Shown: positions 1 to 11,199 of the stretch, in pieces
Layout of the letters: every line of letters starts with the position of its first letter
Numbering within the stretch: the stretch's first letter is position 1
From: Mya arenaria
Lineage: Eukaryota > Mollusca > Bivalvia > Myida > Myidae
Assembly: GCF_026914265.1 (NCBI RefSeq)
Contig: NC_069125.1
Coordinates: 70,510,046 to 70,574,045 of the forward strand
Length of the DNA stretch: 64,000 nucleotides
Reading direction: 5' to 3'
Position numbers and translations under genes: made by a program
The notes under the pieces: model-generated
What the model was told of the DNA's origin: nothing
What the model saw: only the letters and a program-made list of their open reading frames with translations
Database searches by the model: none

Positions 1-738
1 AGATTTCTCATTTGTCTCAGTTATAACAGTCTTGAGCATGTTGCAAATGCATATTTTCAAATTACAGATATAAATCTGTTCATTTGTCCACCAGTGACAT
101 TTGATTAGGACAATACTACGATACGTCAGTACATACAGGGAATAAATAGTATGTGGGTGATTCGATCCAGAGGAATTTTGCGCGAGGATCCTGTCATTGT
201 AGAAATACACCTTAAACATACACTTTATTAACCTGTCAAATAAATTTTGTTGGAGGCATTTGGTTAAGCGGACATACCCTGGTAGTAAGATGGAACGAAT
301 CAGTCATGTTTCAAGAGTAGAGTAAATTTTACCAAAATGCCTTATTCGTGACAGTGCATTGTTTATGAAACTAAAGTTCCAGACAAGGTTTCATATTCAA
401 TAGCTTAATATGCAATACTTAAGTCAGTATTTGTGTATTCCACATATTAAATTAGTATTTCAAGTCACTGTTACTCCATGATTTGATTTAATTGAGTATC
501 AGCATAATGATATTTGCGAAGAAATTCATGAGCATGCATATACTCCTCTGAGATGTTTATGTTAATTTGTTTTACAATTACATGACTATACTCACAAAAC
601 GTAGCAGGCTGAAAGCCTTTCAACGATTTAAGCGCTTTGATCCGATATTGCAGTGGCCTCAGATATCAAGCTAGTTACGATTCGGCTCTCCTGAGAAACA
701 GTTGTGTTTGCACGCAGACAGTGTTCAGATTTACAGTC
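1..738. other. 5' flank of the FABP gene, no gene seen
   Basis: AT-rich sequence with no coding exon that I can support. It must hold the promoter and 5' UTR of the downstream FABP gene, but I see no convincing TATA box or initiator. Short open frames near 630-860 on both strands overlap FABP exon 1 and are shadows of it. Confidence 0.5.
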
Positions 739-3700
739 ATGGCTCTTGTTGGAAACTGGGAATTTTTTTCCGCAGAGAACCTGGATGAGTACTTTACTAC
801 TGCAGGTAAGAGTAGTTTTAAGGATTTGATTGCCACAAATCAATCATACACGATCATAAAATAAAAACTAAAAAAAACTAGATGTGAGAATATCGAGTGG
901 CCAGAATCCTTTGCCATGGACAGTCGCGTACAGCCATGTTTGCATATCTGGAGGACCGCTTCGATGGCCTTACATTGTCAGTACCATTGATTGGTATCAT
1001 TTGAACACTTATGTTTAATGTATCTTTTGAGTTTTAGTAACTAGGAGGCCGTTTCATAAATAAAAGTTTTTGATTTGGTACTTAGTAGAGATAACAAATA
1101 GTAACGGAAATCATAACGATTGTTGATTGTTCTTGCCTGGTCGCAATTGCAATCCTGAAATTATACCAAAATCATCTGCTGTTAGCGATTAAACAGGCAT
1201 TACTACAGTAAAACTGCGATCGCTCGAGGTCGCCAGGGACCGAGCAAAAACCTCGAGGGAACCGATGTTTCGAACGACCCGATTTTCAATTTTCCAGTTT
1301 GATATGAAATATCTTTCAGTGTATTTTAAGTTTGAAGTCGTCAAACAGACTGTTTACTTAGACACCGATTATGTGTTGCGTTGTGGCAATCGCTAATATG
1401 TTCAAATGTTGACGTAAACTAAATGTAAAACGCAAAAGAAAAAAAACAATGAATAGAAATGTTTATTTTAACAAAAAATCACATTTTCGTAACAAGCAAC
1501 ATTTGAATGACAGTACATATTGTGACATAAGTCAGATTTAAATTTCGCAAAATCAAGGATTGTTGATTAGCGCATCTTGTCGGTTTCGCGAAACTGTTCA
1601 ATCGTAATATCACGTGACAGCGTACAGAGCGTCTGAAGATCACGGTCAGCATCGGCAGTAAATTCAAAGAACCTTCTGACCACATCTTAAGCGTTAACTT
1701 CTCGTCATTAACTTCTCATAATTATCATCTCAAATGCACATATCAACTAATATCGGTCATGCGTTAACAGTGAAAAACGGTTTTTCACACCTTATCAAAT
1801 TGCCTTTTAACTGTCATTGCAATTTTTACAACTTGCGAAAATTTTAACACCTAGCAATTGTTTGTTTATTTTGGAACACGCGTTCGGGAAAAGTGCACGA
1901 TTTGTGTACTTGGGACCGAGGATATTGCTCGACTGCTCGACATAATTAGGTTTCGAGGAAGCGTGGGTATATTTTGTATGAAAATAGAAGGAAAAAAGTT
2001 CGGGACCAAGCTCCGACCTCGAGGGAACGCCGGTTCTCGAACGACCGCTTGTTTGAGGGAACGCAGTTTAACATTTCGGTAATGCGGGTTAAATGATTTT
2101 TTTAAAGAAATAGCAGCCTTATGATGGAAGCCGTAACTACTTTTTGGCCAACCTCTCAATTCTCAACTGACTGCCTTTTGCCCACAAAAACTGGCTTCCG
2201 TTGTCTTCACAGCATTTTGCTGTACTTAGTTGACACTTTTGGGTTCTACCAGGTTGCCCACTAGGTTTCCCTATTAAAGCACGGATCTGGTTACCCATGT
2301 AGAGATTGAAACCTTTCTCCGGAAGTTGATTTTTTGCAATTGATTCAGCTTTTCGCATAGTATTTTTTTCCATGCGCCATTCGACAATCGTCGATCTTTG
2401 TAGTACTTCCGATAGTAATTTAAATGACTTTTTACTAAAGATAACATGACGCAGTATTCCTGATAATATCCACAGCAGGATATAACTTAAATATGATTAC
2501 CTTATCATGGCTTGTGATGACGCATGTGCACAAATGCAGCAAGTTCGGGGTCCTTAAAACAATCTTCAAGACCATCTACCAAAATCATCTGATCTCTATT
2601 TCGGGGAAATCCCAGAACGATTTGATTTGAAAATGCAATATTAAATCTTCCTTGAAGAAAACTGTTTCGAACTGTTTAATGCACTTAGAGGTTGTTTGCG
2701 TAGTCTATTGTAAAAAAGCAGTAATTTAAACAATGGTTTTGAGGGTTAATGGAAAAGAAATGCTTTTTGTTTGACAGCCAGGTGACTTTTGATTTGTTTG
2801 GTTAAGGCTTAAATAGATCTCCACCTGCATGTTGACGAAGTAGACAATCAAGCTTTATATACACACATATATATATAGCCATGAGTCTTTTATATATTAT
2901 GACATTGTTTGTATTTTTGGCTGATTGGAACAAACAATCAATTATTGGAAATAGACGTATTTCTTATCATCCTCAAATATAGTCTGTTGTCGAAAAAATA
3001 TATAATATCTACGCAGTGTATACATTTTCATATCACAGTGTGGTAGTGAACATCGACAGCCTTGACATTCATTATCATAGTTAAAATAGTAGTAATCTGC
3101 TAGGTCTTGAGACCGGTCAGATTGACCAGTAGCGGTCAGTGGCCGGGGACATACCAGAGAACTCAGCAGCCAATTTTGCTTATTTATGTCAATTAATGTA
3201 ATGCTAACGTGACTGCCATGCGAAGAGCAATCATCTGATCTATATTTCGGGGAAATCCCAGAACGATTTGATTTGAAAAGGTAAAGTCAAAACTTATGAC
3301 TAGTATCGTGTGTATAACAAGCGGTGCAATGAAAAACTTTGGTATCCTTTTCCAATTATTTCTCAGTTCCACACCATACAAATAAACATTCAGTGCAATG
3401 TGTTTTAGGTCTATACTTCCAGACGATTGTTACCTTATTGCAGCTGTTCCTGATAATCTGAAGGAAATAGCGAAGAACAGCAAGTCGTCCCTGGAGATCA
3501 CGAACTCCGGGGACCAGTGGACGCTCAAGACGACCGTAAGTGACAAGGTCAAGGACACGGCCTTCACAGTGGGTCAGGAGTTCGAGGCAAAGTCGCTCAC
3601 CGGACAGGACCTGAAGGTAGGTAACCGTTGCCTTGGAACGCTATCCATCATTGTATAACAATAGAAATTTGTTCCAATAAAACTATATATCAATTATGGT

Positions 3701-4884
3701 TATTATTAGTATTCAATTTATGTGGATGCTGGACAGACATTTTACAACTAGTATCAATAATTATTTTCTAGTTTTCTTGCGTTTGTGAATTATTAAGAGT
3801 AAACATTCATCAAACGCTCGGACGCGAGCTTGCAAATCACGATATACAGAAAGTGTATGTTTGGTGCAAAAAAGATGTATCAAAAACAACTATTTTTGCA
3901 GATATAAGCATTTGTATCAACAATCTTTAATACTTGGAACTTCTTAACCTTGTGGCAACTGGCTTCATGTATTTTCAGTGCATGGTTACAATGGACGGGG
4001 CAAAGATGGTGGAGACGCAGAAGGCAGGTGACGTCATCACGACCGTCACGCGCGAAGTGAAGGGGGACAAACTCGTGTCGGTATGCACTACACGCCACGT
4101 AACATATTGTTTCAGAAGCCTTTGAAACCATTCAAAACTGAAACCAACTAAATTTGGCATAGTTCTGTAAATTGGAAACTTTATTAATTTGAAAAAAAGG
4201 CCAGCTTTTGCCGCCTGTCTTTCATGATAATGGCCTTTTTCGCTCCGCTTGTAAAATGGCTAGACAGTGGTTTCTAAATTTTGATTCCAGCTCCAGGCTC
4301 ATCATTTCAATTTATGGAGACTTTTATCTAAACTATTTGATGAATGATATAAAGCATATAATAGTGCAAAGCCTGCACTCGTCTCAAGTAGAACGGTGCA
4401 GGTAGGCACGGGGATAATCAAATACGAATATTTACACTGTATTCACAGTTGCCTTGTAAGCTATCTCTGATGTTGATGACCATAATGTTCGGCGTAATTG
4501 CAGGAATAGTTAGCACAAATAGAAATCACGATTTCTACTTAGATTTACATACTCTGGAATGTCATAAAAAGGGTGAATATTCATTTAATAATTTACACGA
4601 AGTTTGATCTCTCGAGAACGTGTATGTCATGAATTCCAATATACTGGAATATAGTAAACATCATTTATAAAAAAACTCTGCAGCGCTGCTAATATACGTG
4701 ATATAACGATACGCGCCTGCTTGTCCGTTCTTGACACGGATGCTTACGTTGAACTGTCCAGAGTCGAGTTTAAAATGCAAAATGCGAGTAAGTACAGGTC
4801 CTTTTAACCTAAATGTACATTGCCTTGTTTCAGACATTGACGATCGGCGGGACCACAGCTATAGTGACCTTTACGCGGGTTTAG
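739..4884 (+). CDS. Fatty-acid-binding protein (iLBP/FABP family), 4 exons, complete
   Basis: Coding exons 739-805, 3444-3616, 3979-4080 and 4834-4884 join in frame to a 130-residue protein. All introns are GT-AG. Exons 2-4 are 173, 102 and 51 bp, exactly the sizes of vertebrate FABP exons; exon 1 codes 67 bp against the usual 73. The protein opens MALVGNWEFFSAENLDEY (the family N-terminal G-x-W motif), continues with a helix-turn-helix lid (PDNLKEIAKNSKSSLEI), then beta strands typical of the ten-strand barrel (GDQWTLKTT, FTVGQEFEAKSLTGQDLK, TTVTREVKGDKLV) and ends IVTFTRV. FABPs are small cytosolic carriers of long-chain fatty acids and other hydrophobic ligands. The Arg in TREVKGDKL fits the inner ligand-carboxylate arginine. 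Oddity: the protein stops just after the C-terminal R-V, so the Tyr of the usual R-x-Y triad is absent. The start is the first ATG that gives the family N terminus. I cannot name the paralogue. The family call is firm. Confidence 0.93.
1207..2069 (+). repeat. pogo/Tc1-like degenerate element in FABP intron 1
   Basis: The left end reads TA-CAGTAAAACTGCGATC and is followed by short motifs such as CTCGAGG, ACCTCGAGGGAAC and TTCGAACGACC, which recur near 2015-2055. Near 2060 the sequence GAACGCAGTTTAAC resembles the reverse complement of the left terminus, so this may be one degraded element of about 860 bp. A related copy of the first 220 bp starts at 5051. A CAGT terminus next to TA fits pogo/Tigger elements, whose target duplication is TA (family knowledge). 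No transposase is readable. The right boundary is uncertain. Confidence 0.4.
2580..3285 (+). repeat. Pair of ~50-bp direct repeats in FABP intron 1
   Basis: A segment starting ATCATCTGATCTCTATTTCG near 2584 recurs almost unchanged at 3228-3285, including GGGGAAATCCCAGAACG. The 600 bp between the copies holds no exon. The repeat is either a local duplication or two fragments of one dispersed family; I do not recognise it. Confidence 0.55.
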
Positions 4885-5039
4885 AGACAGACCCATAGGC
4901 ACAACCAGCAATTGACCATTTGGTTTATTCGAATTAGTTTTAAATTATTATTTATTTATTTATTATTTTTTTGTAATATGAGATGTTTCATGTTAGATAA
5001 AAGATAAAATACAACAATAATAATACACGCATTTTTTTC

Positions 5040-5045
5040 AATAAA
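5040..5045 (+). promoter_or_regulatory. Candidate polyadenylation signal of the FABP gene
   Basis: A canonical AATAAA hexamer about 155 bp after the FABP stop codon, in AT-rich sequence. It lies just before the pogo-like copy at 5051, so the transcript probably ends at the edge of that insertion. Confidence 0.5.
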
Positions 5046-5050
5046 TATAC

Positions 5051-5275
5051 AGTAAAACTGATCGTTCGAGTACGCCGGTCCGAGCTAAAACCTCGAGATA
5101 TCCGAAGTTTCGAACGACCCAAGTTTCCATTTAAGTCCGTTATGAAATGTCTTACAATGTATTTTCAATGTTTAATGTCATTATACCAGTTGTTTACTTC
5201 TACTTGCGTTGTGTAAATCGCTCATATGTTCAAAGGCTGCCGTATACATACTAAATGAGAAAATGTAAGAGTAAA
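5051..5275 (+). repeat. Second copy of the pogo-like repeat
   Basis: Starts TA-CAGTAAAACTGATCGTTCG and follows the 1207 copy for about 220 bp: CTCGAGATATCCGAAGTTTCG, then TGTTTACTT..GCGTTGTG and a CGCT.ATATGTTCAAA block. Only the left part is present. The two copies enclose FABP exons 2-4. Confidence 0.5.
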
Positions 5276-5454
5276 ATTTACAATTATGCTGTTTTAAATG
5301 TATACAATTATCCTTAGATTATACTCGTGTAAGAACTTACCATTTTACAGTGGTATGTCAACTAGAGGAACCGTGCGCGTGTGGACAGGCCGTTCAGTCG
5401 GTAAAACTAGTTGATGTTATCATTGTATACAGTGCTTTCTATTTTTAGTAACAG

Positions 5455-6260
5455 CGATCTTGACCGTGACTAGGGGCCAACCGCAATCCAATGGGAGTCT
5501 TCCATAAACTCTGCATACACATTAAGTTTGGTCACAATATGTCAACCCTATCTAAAATAATTCAGTACTTAGCTGGTTTTTTTTTTATTTTCGGTATCAG
5601 TGACCTTGACCCAATGGGCCCCAAACGCAATCCCATGAAATGTCCCCAGAAACTATTCATAAATACCAAGTTTGGTCACAATATGTCAACCCTAACTAAA
5701 CTTAACCATTTTTTTTTCATTTTAGTAACAGTGACCTTGACCATGAATTTCGGGGCCCCAAACACTATCCCATGAAAGGTCTCTAGAAGCTCTTCCTATA
5801 AGAAAAATAGAAACTTATTCGATACTGTAGGTGAATTTGACGCCGCCCTACCGCCGGCCCGCCCAAACAACGACGTACGTCATTCTAATAACCAGGATTT
5901 TACTGGTTAAAAAATAAAAATGTGCAAAAAGCAATAAAAAAGTAAAATTAAAATGAATCAAGGGCCATAATTTGTATTTTAGTAAATATGGAGTTATTTA
6001 ACCTACTTGTGTAAAGTATGAAGGGCATTGAATAAAAAGTATTTTAGATCTGGGTTTAAACCTAAAGTTGCCAGAAGAAAATTCGGACATGGACACCTAT
6101 ACTCTATGTCCTTATATGCAGCATTCCATTCTAAACAATCACTCATTTTGACCATGACCTCAGAGGTAGGGACATGGGTTGTGCACGCAACACGTCCTCT
6201 TGATTTTTCAAAGACATGTGGCAAGTTTTTTTTAAATCTGTACATTTAAAAGAAAGTTAC
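5455..6260 (+). repeat. Composite dispersed repeat, tandem core plus tail with hairpin
   Basis: Two to three units of about 110 bp built from GTGACCTTGACC, AAACGCAATCCCATG, ACCAAGTTTGGTCACAATAT and GTCAACCCTAACTAAA, followed by a GC-rich arm with GCCGGCCCGCCC, a block CGACGTACGTCATTCTAATA and a hairpin AACCAG..CTGGTT at about 5890-5908. Similar arms occur at 16.74 kb and 31.3 kb. The following 350 bp (GGGCCATAA, TGGAGTTATTTAACCT) resembles the core of the 16.6-kb element. No open frame here is credible as a gene. Confidence 0.65.
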
Positions 6261-9200
6261 AGTCCAGACACGACCACCTTCACTCTTTGTCCTTATAAGA
6301 AGCATTCCATAGTAAACACATATACAAATGTATGCCGTGCGAACTTAAGAAATATAGAAACAGCAAAAATCGGTGGGACAGCTGAGATATTTTAGAACGA
6401 AGAGAAATAACTCGTGATTAACTTGATGTAGATTGATGGACGTTGTTCATTATCATTTGAGCCATCCTATAAATTTGGGATTTATTATGTCAATGGTTAG
6501 GAATCTGGTGACCTTTACTAGAAATATTGCTCCCGACCACGCCTTGTGGTATAAACCTTACTCTTGGTATGCATTTTGCTTATGGGATGACTCCTATTAA
6601 TCATAGGCTCAGTAGTTCAAAGGTTGATAATGTTTTATTACAGATTGCTCAAGTTACCCTATCGGGCTCGACAATATAGGCGACAGATCAAATTCGCGGA
6701 ATTCTATGGTGGGGCAATGCCGAAACATGCCCACCATTGTCGGAGCGGATCTGGCTATACGCCAGTTGTTCACTCAGACAATGAAAGGGCGCGAACAGAA
6801 GAATGTATTTCAATTTTAAATCCTTATACCCGGTATGTATCTTTCGACGACTTTGTGAAATCAATAAATACAAGCAATTATCAAATACGGCACTATTACC
6901 CGAGGGTTTCTACCCTGCCACATGTCAATCTGTTCTTCATGCATTAACTTACATTTATACAAACACAATGTATCATCATAAATAACGTGATTGGTCGGCG
7001 TCCACCGCGTACACCGTAAAAGTGGCTTGAGTGAAACAACCACCCACATTCAAGCTAGCTCTATCGATACTTCAATAACATATATGTCAAAGATTTGACT
7101 ATATCAAATTTAGGTAAACGTATAGTTCAATGAGTTTTGTCAAACGATAGATCATTAGGTCAAGTATAAAAAGAAAACACAACAACATCGGGCCAATTGT
7201 TCAGAACTTTGTTGAAGTTTTAGCGGCTACACTTACAACCAATACCTATGAACATGTATTGGAAAACCTTTTTATAATTGTCTAGGTTCGAACATGGGCT
7301 ACGTCCGGTTAAATAAATAACCAATCTTCATGACATTTTGTAAATAATTGTATTTATGTAATCTAGGTAAAGTTCATTTATTGGTCTGGATGGGTAAAAA
7401 AGGTCACAATGTCAATTTCATGTTGCCTGTATAGCATGCCAGACATAAAGGGATCATGGCCGTCGTTGTTGTCGTTCGTGGCATCACATGCTCATGTCCG
7501 CTCTCTTGCTTAGGAATGTCGCATTGAATCTTAAGCAGGCTTGGATACAATGTTTATTGGCATTATGAATCGACCAAGTTCGATAAAAAAAAATAAAAAA
7601 AAATGTTTGTATCTGCTGTCTGAGGTAATTCCAAGTATTTTTTTTAATTTGTACAACTTCTTTGGTCTTTACAACGTATATTTTACGCATAAAAGCTTTA
7701 CATGAAATAAGTGCTGTCCCCATCTTTATCAAATATTATCACATAATAAGAATGTAAAAATTGCGCATGCATATTCAGACTGAAAATGAAGACAATTATA
7801 GAAAGCTCTTTGCAGTTGTCTTTTTACATCACCGTACATGAAACCAAGCAAGTTTTTAAAAATATGCATCTGACGATTTGTTTTTCAACTTTGAGAAAAT
7901 TTCTGTGATAAGTATATACGGTTAAAGAATTTACTTAGAATATACTATAGTTTCCTTTCGTATAAATTATCTGTAGATATGTTTATTAGCAAGAGTGGGT
8001 TTTTAACTGACTGGAAAAAGCATTTCTGCTTGGATGTATATATAGAATTATTTAATAACATGATACGGATGCCAAAGAGCTTGGATTTATATAATTCCTA
8101 AATAAACTATATATTCTTAAATAATTATAATGCGTATAGTATTGAATATTGAAACGACAATAACTTATTGTTTTATTATTATAATAAATATTATTAATAT
8201 TATAGTTTTATTATTATTTATTATTATTAATAATTAATGTATCTTAAATACAGACTTGGTAGCAACATATTTGTTAAAATTGCAATTTTGTTGTTCATAT
8301 ACCTCAAACACAAAGATATGTGTTCAATATTTACCACATACAGACTTTTAGAATAATTGTAAACAATGCATCTTAAAATAAAAAGAGTTTATAAGTAAAG
8401 TGTTTAATAGTTATATGACAAGTTCTGTTAAGAATATCATAGTATCAATTCAATTCGCTTTGAATAACACATAATGAAATGTTTGTTATTACGTTTGGCA
8501 AAAAGGATTCTTATAATATAAATTAACTTTTATGAATGATTGCATTTGTCGTCATTTTGTACGACATTTATGACCTTATGGTTTATAAATGTTCTATTCT
8601 GTTCAAATTAATAATCAAGTTCAATATTAAAACATATCGCTTCAGTAACAGTATATACCCATTACTTACACTAAGATAACAATCGATTAATAAATGTTTC
8701 AGGATTTTCCATTGAAAAAACGGACTAGGTCACTATAACACTCTAAACAAGGACAGCAACATCATGTAAATGTTCTTGATGGCATATTTTATCTCATGTT
8801 TTACGAAACTTTTGTAAATTGTTATGGCAAAATCATCATGTGTTATGTAAGACCAACAAGTAAGTCACTTGGTTTCCAAGTTTCCAAGTTTATTTATTAT
8901 TGGTGAATATACATGTTAACGCTCCAATATTCTTGAGCCCAGAATGTTGTATATTTGAGTTTTAGATCAGATTTGAATATGACAAGTACATTTAAGTAGT
9001 AGCTCACAAGGTCAAATGTTCGAAACACTTTGTTAGCACTTATACTCAACTTCCTGAAACTTGGTTTTATGTCAAGTTTAAATATGGATCAATATCTGGG
9101 AATGTGAACAGAACGTGAAATGATAATTTCAACATTACGTCCGAAGACTTGCTTTCAGTTAAAACTATGGTCTTCCGTTCAGCGATATACGGTCCTTTTT

Positions 9201-9407
9201 TACAATGACGATAATCCTGACATTTTCAAGTTGAAAACCTGTCCTTCAGGACACTTTATACACACTGAAGGTGTCTCCTCTCTGATTAATTTAGCTATTT
9301 TTTCATCGAATCTTTAACAAAACTTACTCATTATAATTATGTATATGAGAATATTATGTCGGAACACTTCGAATAAAAATAGATACACAAAAGAAACGTA
9401 TTAAGTG

Positions 9408-9410
<3 letters not shown>
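6261..9410. other. Intergenic sequence, no gene recognised
   Basis: I find no exon with recognisable protein similarity. A patch of higher GC at about 6650-6800 contains short open frames on both strands that match nothing I know. From 7.7 kb the sequence becomes very AT-rich, with palindromic ATTATTAAT runs at about 8165-8240. Confidence 0.5.

Positions 9411-9495
<85 letters not shown>
9411..9495. repeat. (TA)n microsatellite
   Basis: About 42 uninterrupted TA dinucleotides, self-complementary and so able to extrude a cruciform. It lies in intergenic DNA downstream of the homeobox gene. Confidence 0.97.
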
Positions 9496-9499
<4 letters not shown>

Positions 9500-9879
9500 T
9501 AGTTTTTTCAAAAGATCGCTACGCGACCCCATATTCCCCATTTAATAAAAAGCGACAAAATATCGCCAATATTTTTTATCTTTACAAAAAGCATATGGTA
9601 TTTTCTTGTTTTGACCATCAAAGTCAAATGAGTTAAACATAATGCATTCAAACTTACACGTTTCTTTGGCACATCTATCAATGTTCTGAACCTTTAATGA
9701 CTCCTTAGCTATGACCCTGTGTTATGGCACTTAAATTCCAAAAAACTCTCTAACTTTACTATTGATCACCCAATCGGAATACTCTCACGAATAAGTTAAA
9801 TTTTACTATGGCGATTTCTGTTTACAAAATTTGTCTCATAAAGAAAATTTCAATAAACAATATGCAAAATAAACAAACG

Positions 9880-9885
9880 TTTATT
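9880..9885 (-). promoter_or_regulatory. Candidate polyadenylation signal of the homeobox gene
   Basis: TTTATT on +, which is AATAAA on -, about 200 bp beyond the stop codon of the minus-strand homeobox gene. Other A-rich hexamers lie nearby, so the exact site is uncertain. Confidence 0.4.
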
Positions 9886-10086
9886 AAGTCACATAAACAT
9901 TATGCAATAATACATCAAAATGAATAAAACGTATTTTGAAAATAACAATTCACATATTACAATATTTTTGTTTATAACTTGAAAAACAGTTTTCAATCTT
10001 ATCATATAATGCATTTAGCAACACAAAATATCCTTAATACTGTAAAACACATCACTACTTATATGCACTTGAATTGTCAGTTCATC

Positions 10087-11199
10087 TTATGCACACTCGT
10101 CTGCGCCCAGATCACTGGCCTTCAGTCGGCTGTTGCGGGACCGGTTCCGCTTGTTCGCAAACCACTTCCGGATCTGCTCTACCGTGATGCTGCCCTCTGC
10201 CGCCATCGTCAGTGTGGTTTCACGAGACGGGTATGGGTTCTCAAGATTCTCGCTGTACCAGGTTTCCATGAGTTTCACCGCGTGTTTTGGGAGCAATCTG
10301 GATTTCTTTTCCACCTGAGTTGTCGTCTGTCGTTTTCCGCCATGGTGCTTGCCGGACTCGAGCGCACTCAGCTTTTCCTCGACGCATTCAAGAAGCGATT
10401 GAAGTTTCCGGTTGTAGTATACGTGGATGGACTCGGAGCTCTTTCGGTCATATGCCATCTGACAAAGGACGTTATGGCGCTCAAGGTCGATGACGGCTGT
10501 CTGTGATTGGTAGTAATGTTCCACGCTGTTTGCCCCCTCCACGTCGGCGGCACGCAAGGAAAACAGCCTCTGCATGACGTCCTTCTCACGCATGGCGATC
10601 TTGGTCTCCTCCGACAGCTCGTCTGGGGAGCTTGTAGGTGAGTACTGGGTGCGACAGAGCTGACGCGCGTCCCGAGAATCCCCGCGCGTGCAAGGACTCG
10701 GGGTCCTCACCTGCTGTGTCTGGCCGCACGGAGAAAATGCTGATGGAATATTCCGATACTGAACGTTGCCCGGACTACCGTATCCAGAGTCGTTCATGCA
10801 CGATGCATAGTAAAGACAGTCACTGGCATTCACATTGTTTGCTGGTGAAACTGAATTGAGGTAACCACTGGCACAATGTAATCCATACTTTGCACTTTCA
10901 TAATCACAATAAGTATCGTAGTCCTGTTCATAACGTTTAGATGTGCCAGCGTGGACGTCAGCCATGGGAGCACATGTGTCCGAATCTGAGAAAGCTGGCT
11001 GGTAGGAGACGGCGGTAGCCGGTGCGGGTGGCTGGTAATAGCTGCCGGTCATAGAGCGGGCGGCGGGTTGCTGTGGGTAGGACGGATGTCCGTACATCGT
11101 GCTGAATTCCGTCACGTTCTTGGCAGACACGTTTAGCTGGCACTGAATGGTGACGTCAAGAACGTTACTCTGCTCGTAGCACGTTCTTTGCTGCCACAT
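10087..11199 (-). CDS. TALE-class homeodomain protein, probably spiralian SPILE type, single exon
   Basis: One uninterrupted 370-residue frame. The homeodomain lies at about residues 298-358, near the C terminus: KKSRLLPKHAVKLMETWY (helix 1), the three-residue TALE extension with PYP in ENPYPSRETT, and recognition helix ITVEQIRKWFANKRNRS with the invariant W48, F49 and N51 and an Ala at position 50. Only 12 residues follow. The N-terminal 200 residues are rich in Tyr, Ser, Gln and Pro (a likely activation or disordered region); residues about 195-280 look helical. There is no MEIS or PBC domain and no IRO box. WFANKRNRS together with NPYPS recalls the lophotrochozoan-specific TALE genes (SPILE; known in early spiralian blastomere specification), but PBX-like and Iroquois-like TALE members share parts of this. 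An in-frame Met35 (MYGHPSYPQ, 11095-11097) is an alternative start. The gene stands alone on this strand and has no introns in the coding part. Confidence 0.88.
   Translation of the reverse strand: MWQQRTCYEQSNVLDVTIQCQLNVSAKNVTEFSTMYGHPSYPQQPAARSMTGSYYQPPAPATAVSYQPAFSDSDTCAPMADVHAGTSKRYEQDYDTYCDYESAKYGLHCASGYLNSVSPANNVNASDCLYYASCMNDSGYGSPGNVQYRNIPSAFSPCGQTQQVRTPSPCTRGDSRDARQLCRTQYSPTSSPDELSEETKIAMREKDVMQRLFSLRAADVEGANSVEHYYQSQTAVIDLERHNVLCQMAYDRKSSESIHVYYNRKLQSLLECVEEKLSALESGKHHGGKRQTTTQVEKKSRLLPKHAVKLMETWYSENLENPYPSRETTLTMAAEGSITVEQIRKWFANKRNRSRNSRLKASDLGADECA

Noticed and set aside
2137-2373. 78-residue minus frame in FABP intron 1 (MRKAESIAKNQLPEKGFNL)
   Set aside because: It reads somewhat like a protein and lies beside a pogo-like repeat, but I cannot match it to any family and it has no supporting exon structure.
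4028-4040. CRE-like TGACGTCA in FABP exon 3, and a similar one near 11153 in the homeobox gene
   Set aside because: Both lie within codons that are needed for the protein, so chance occurrence is enough to explain them.
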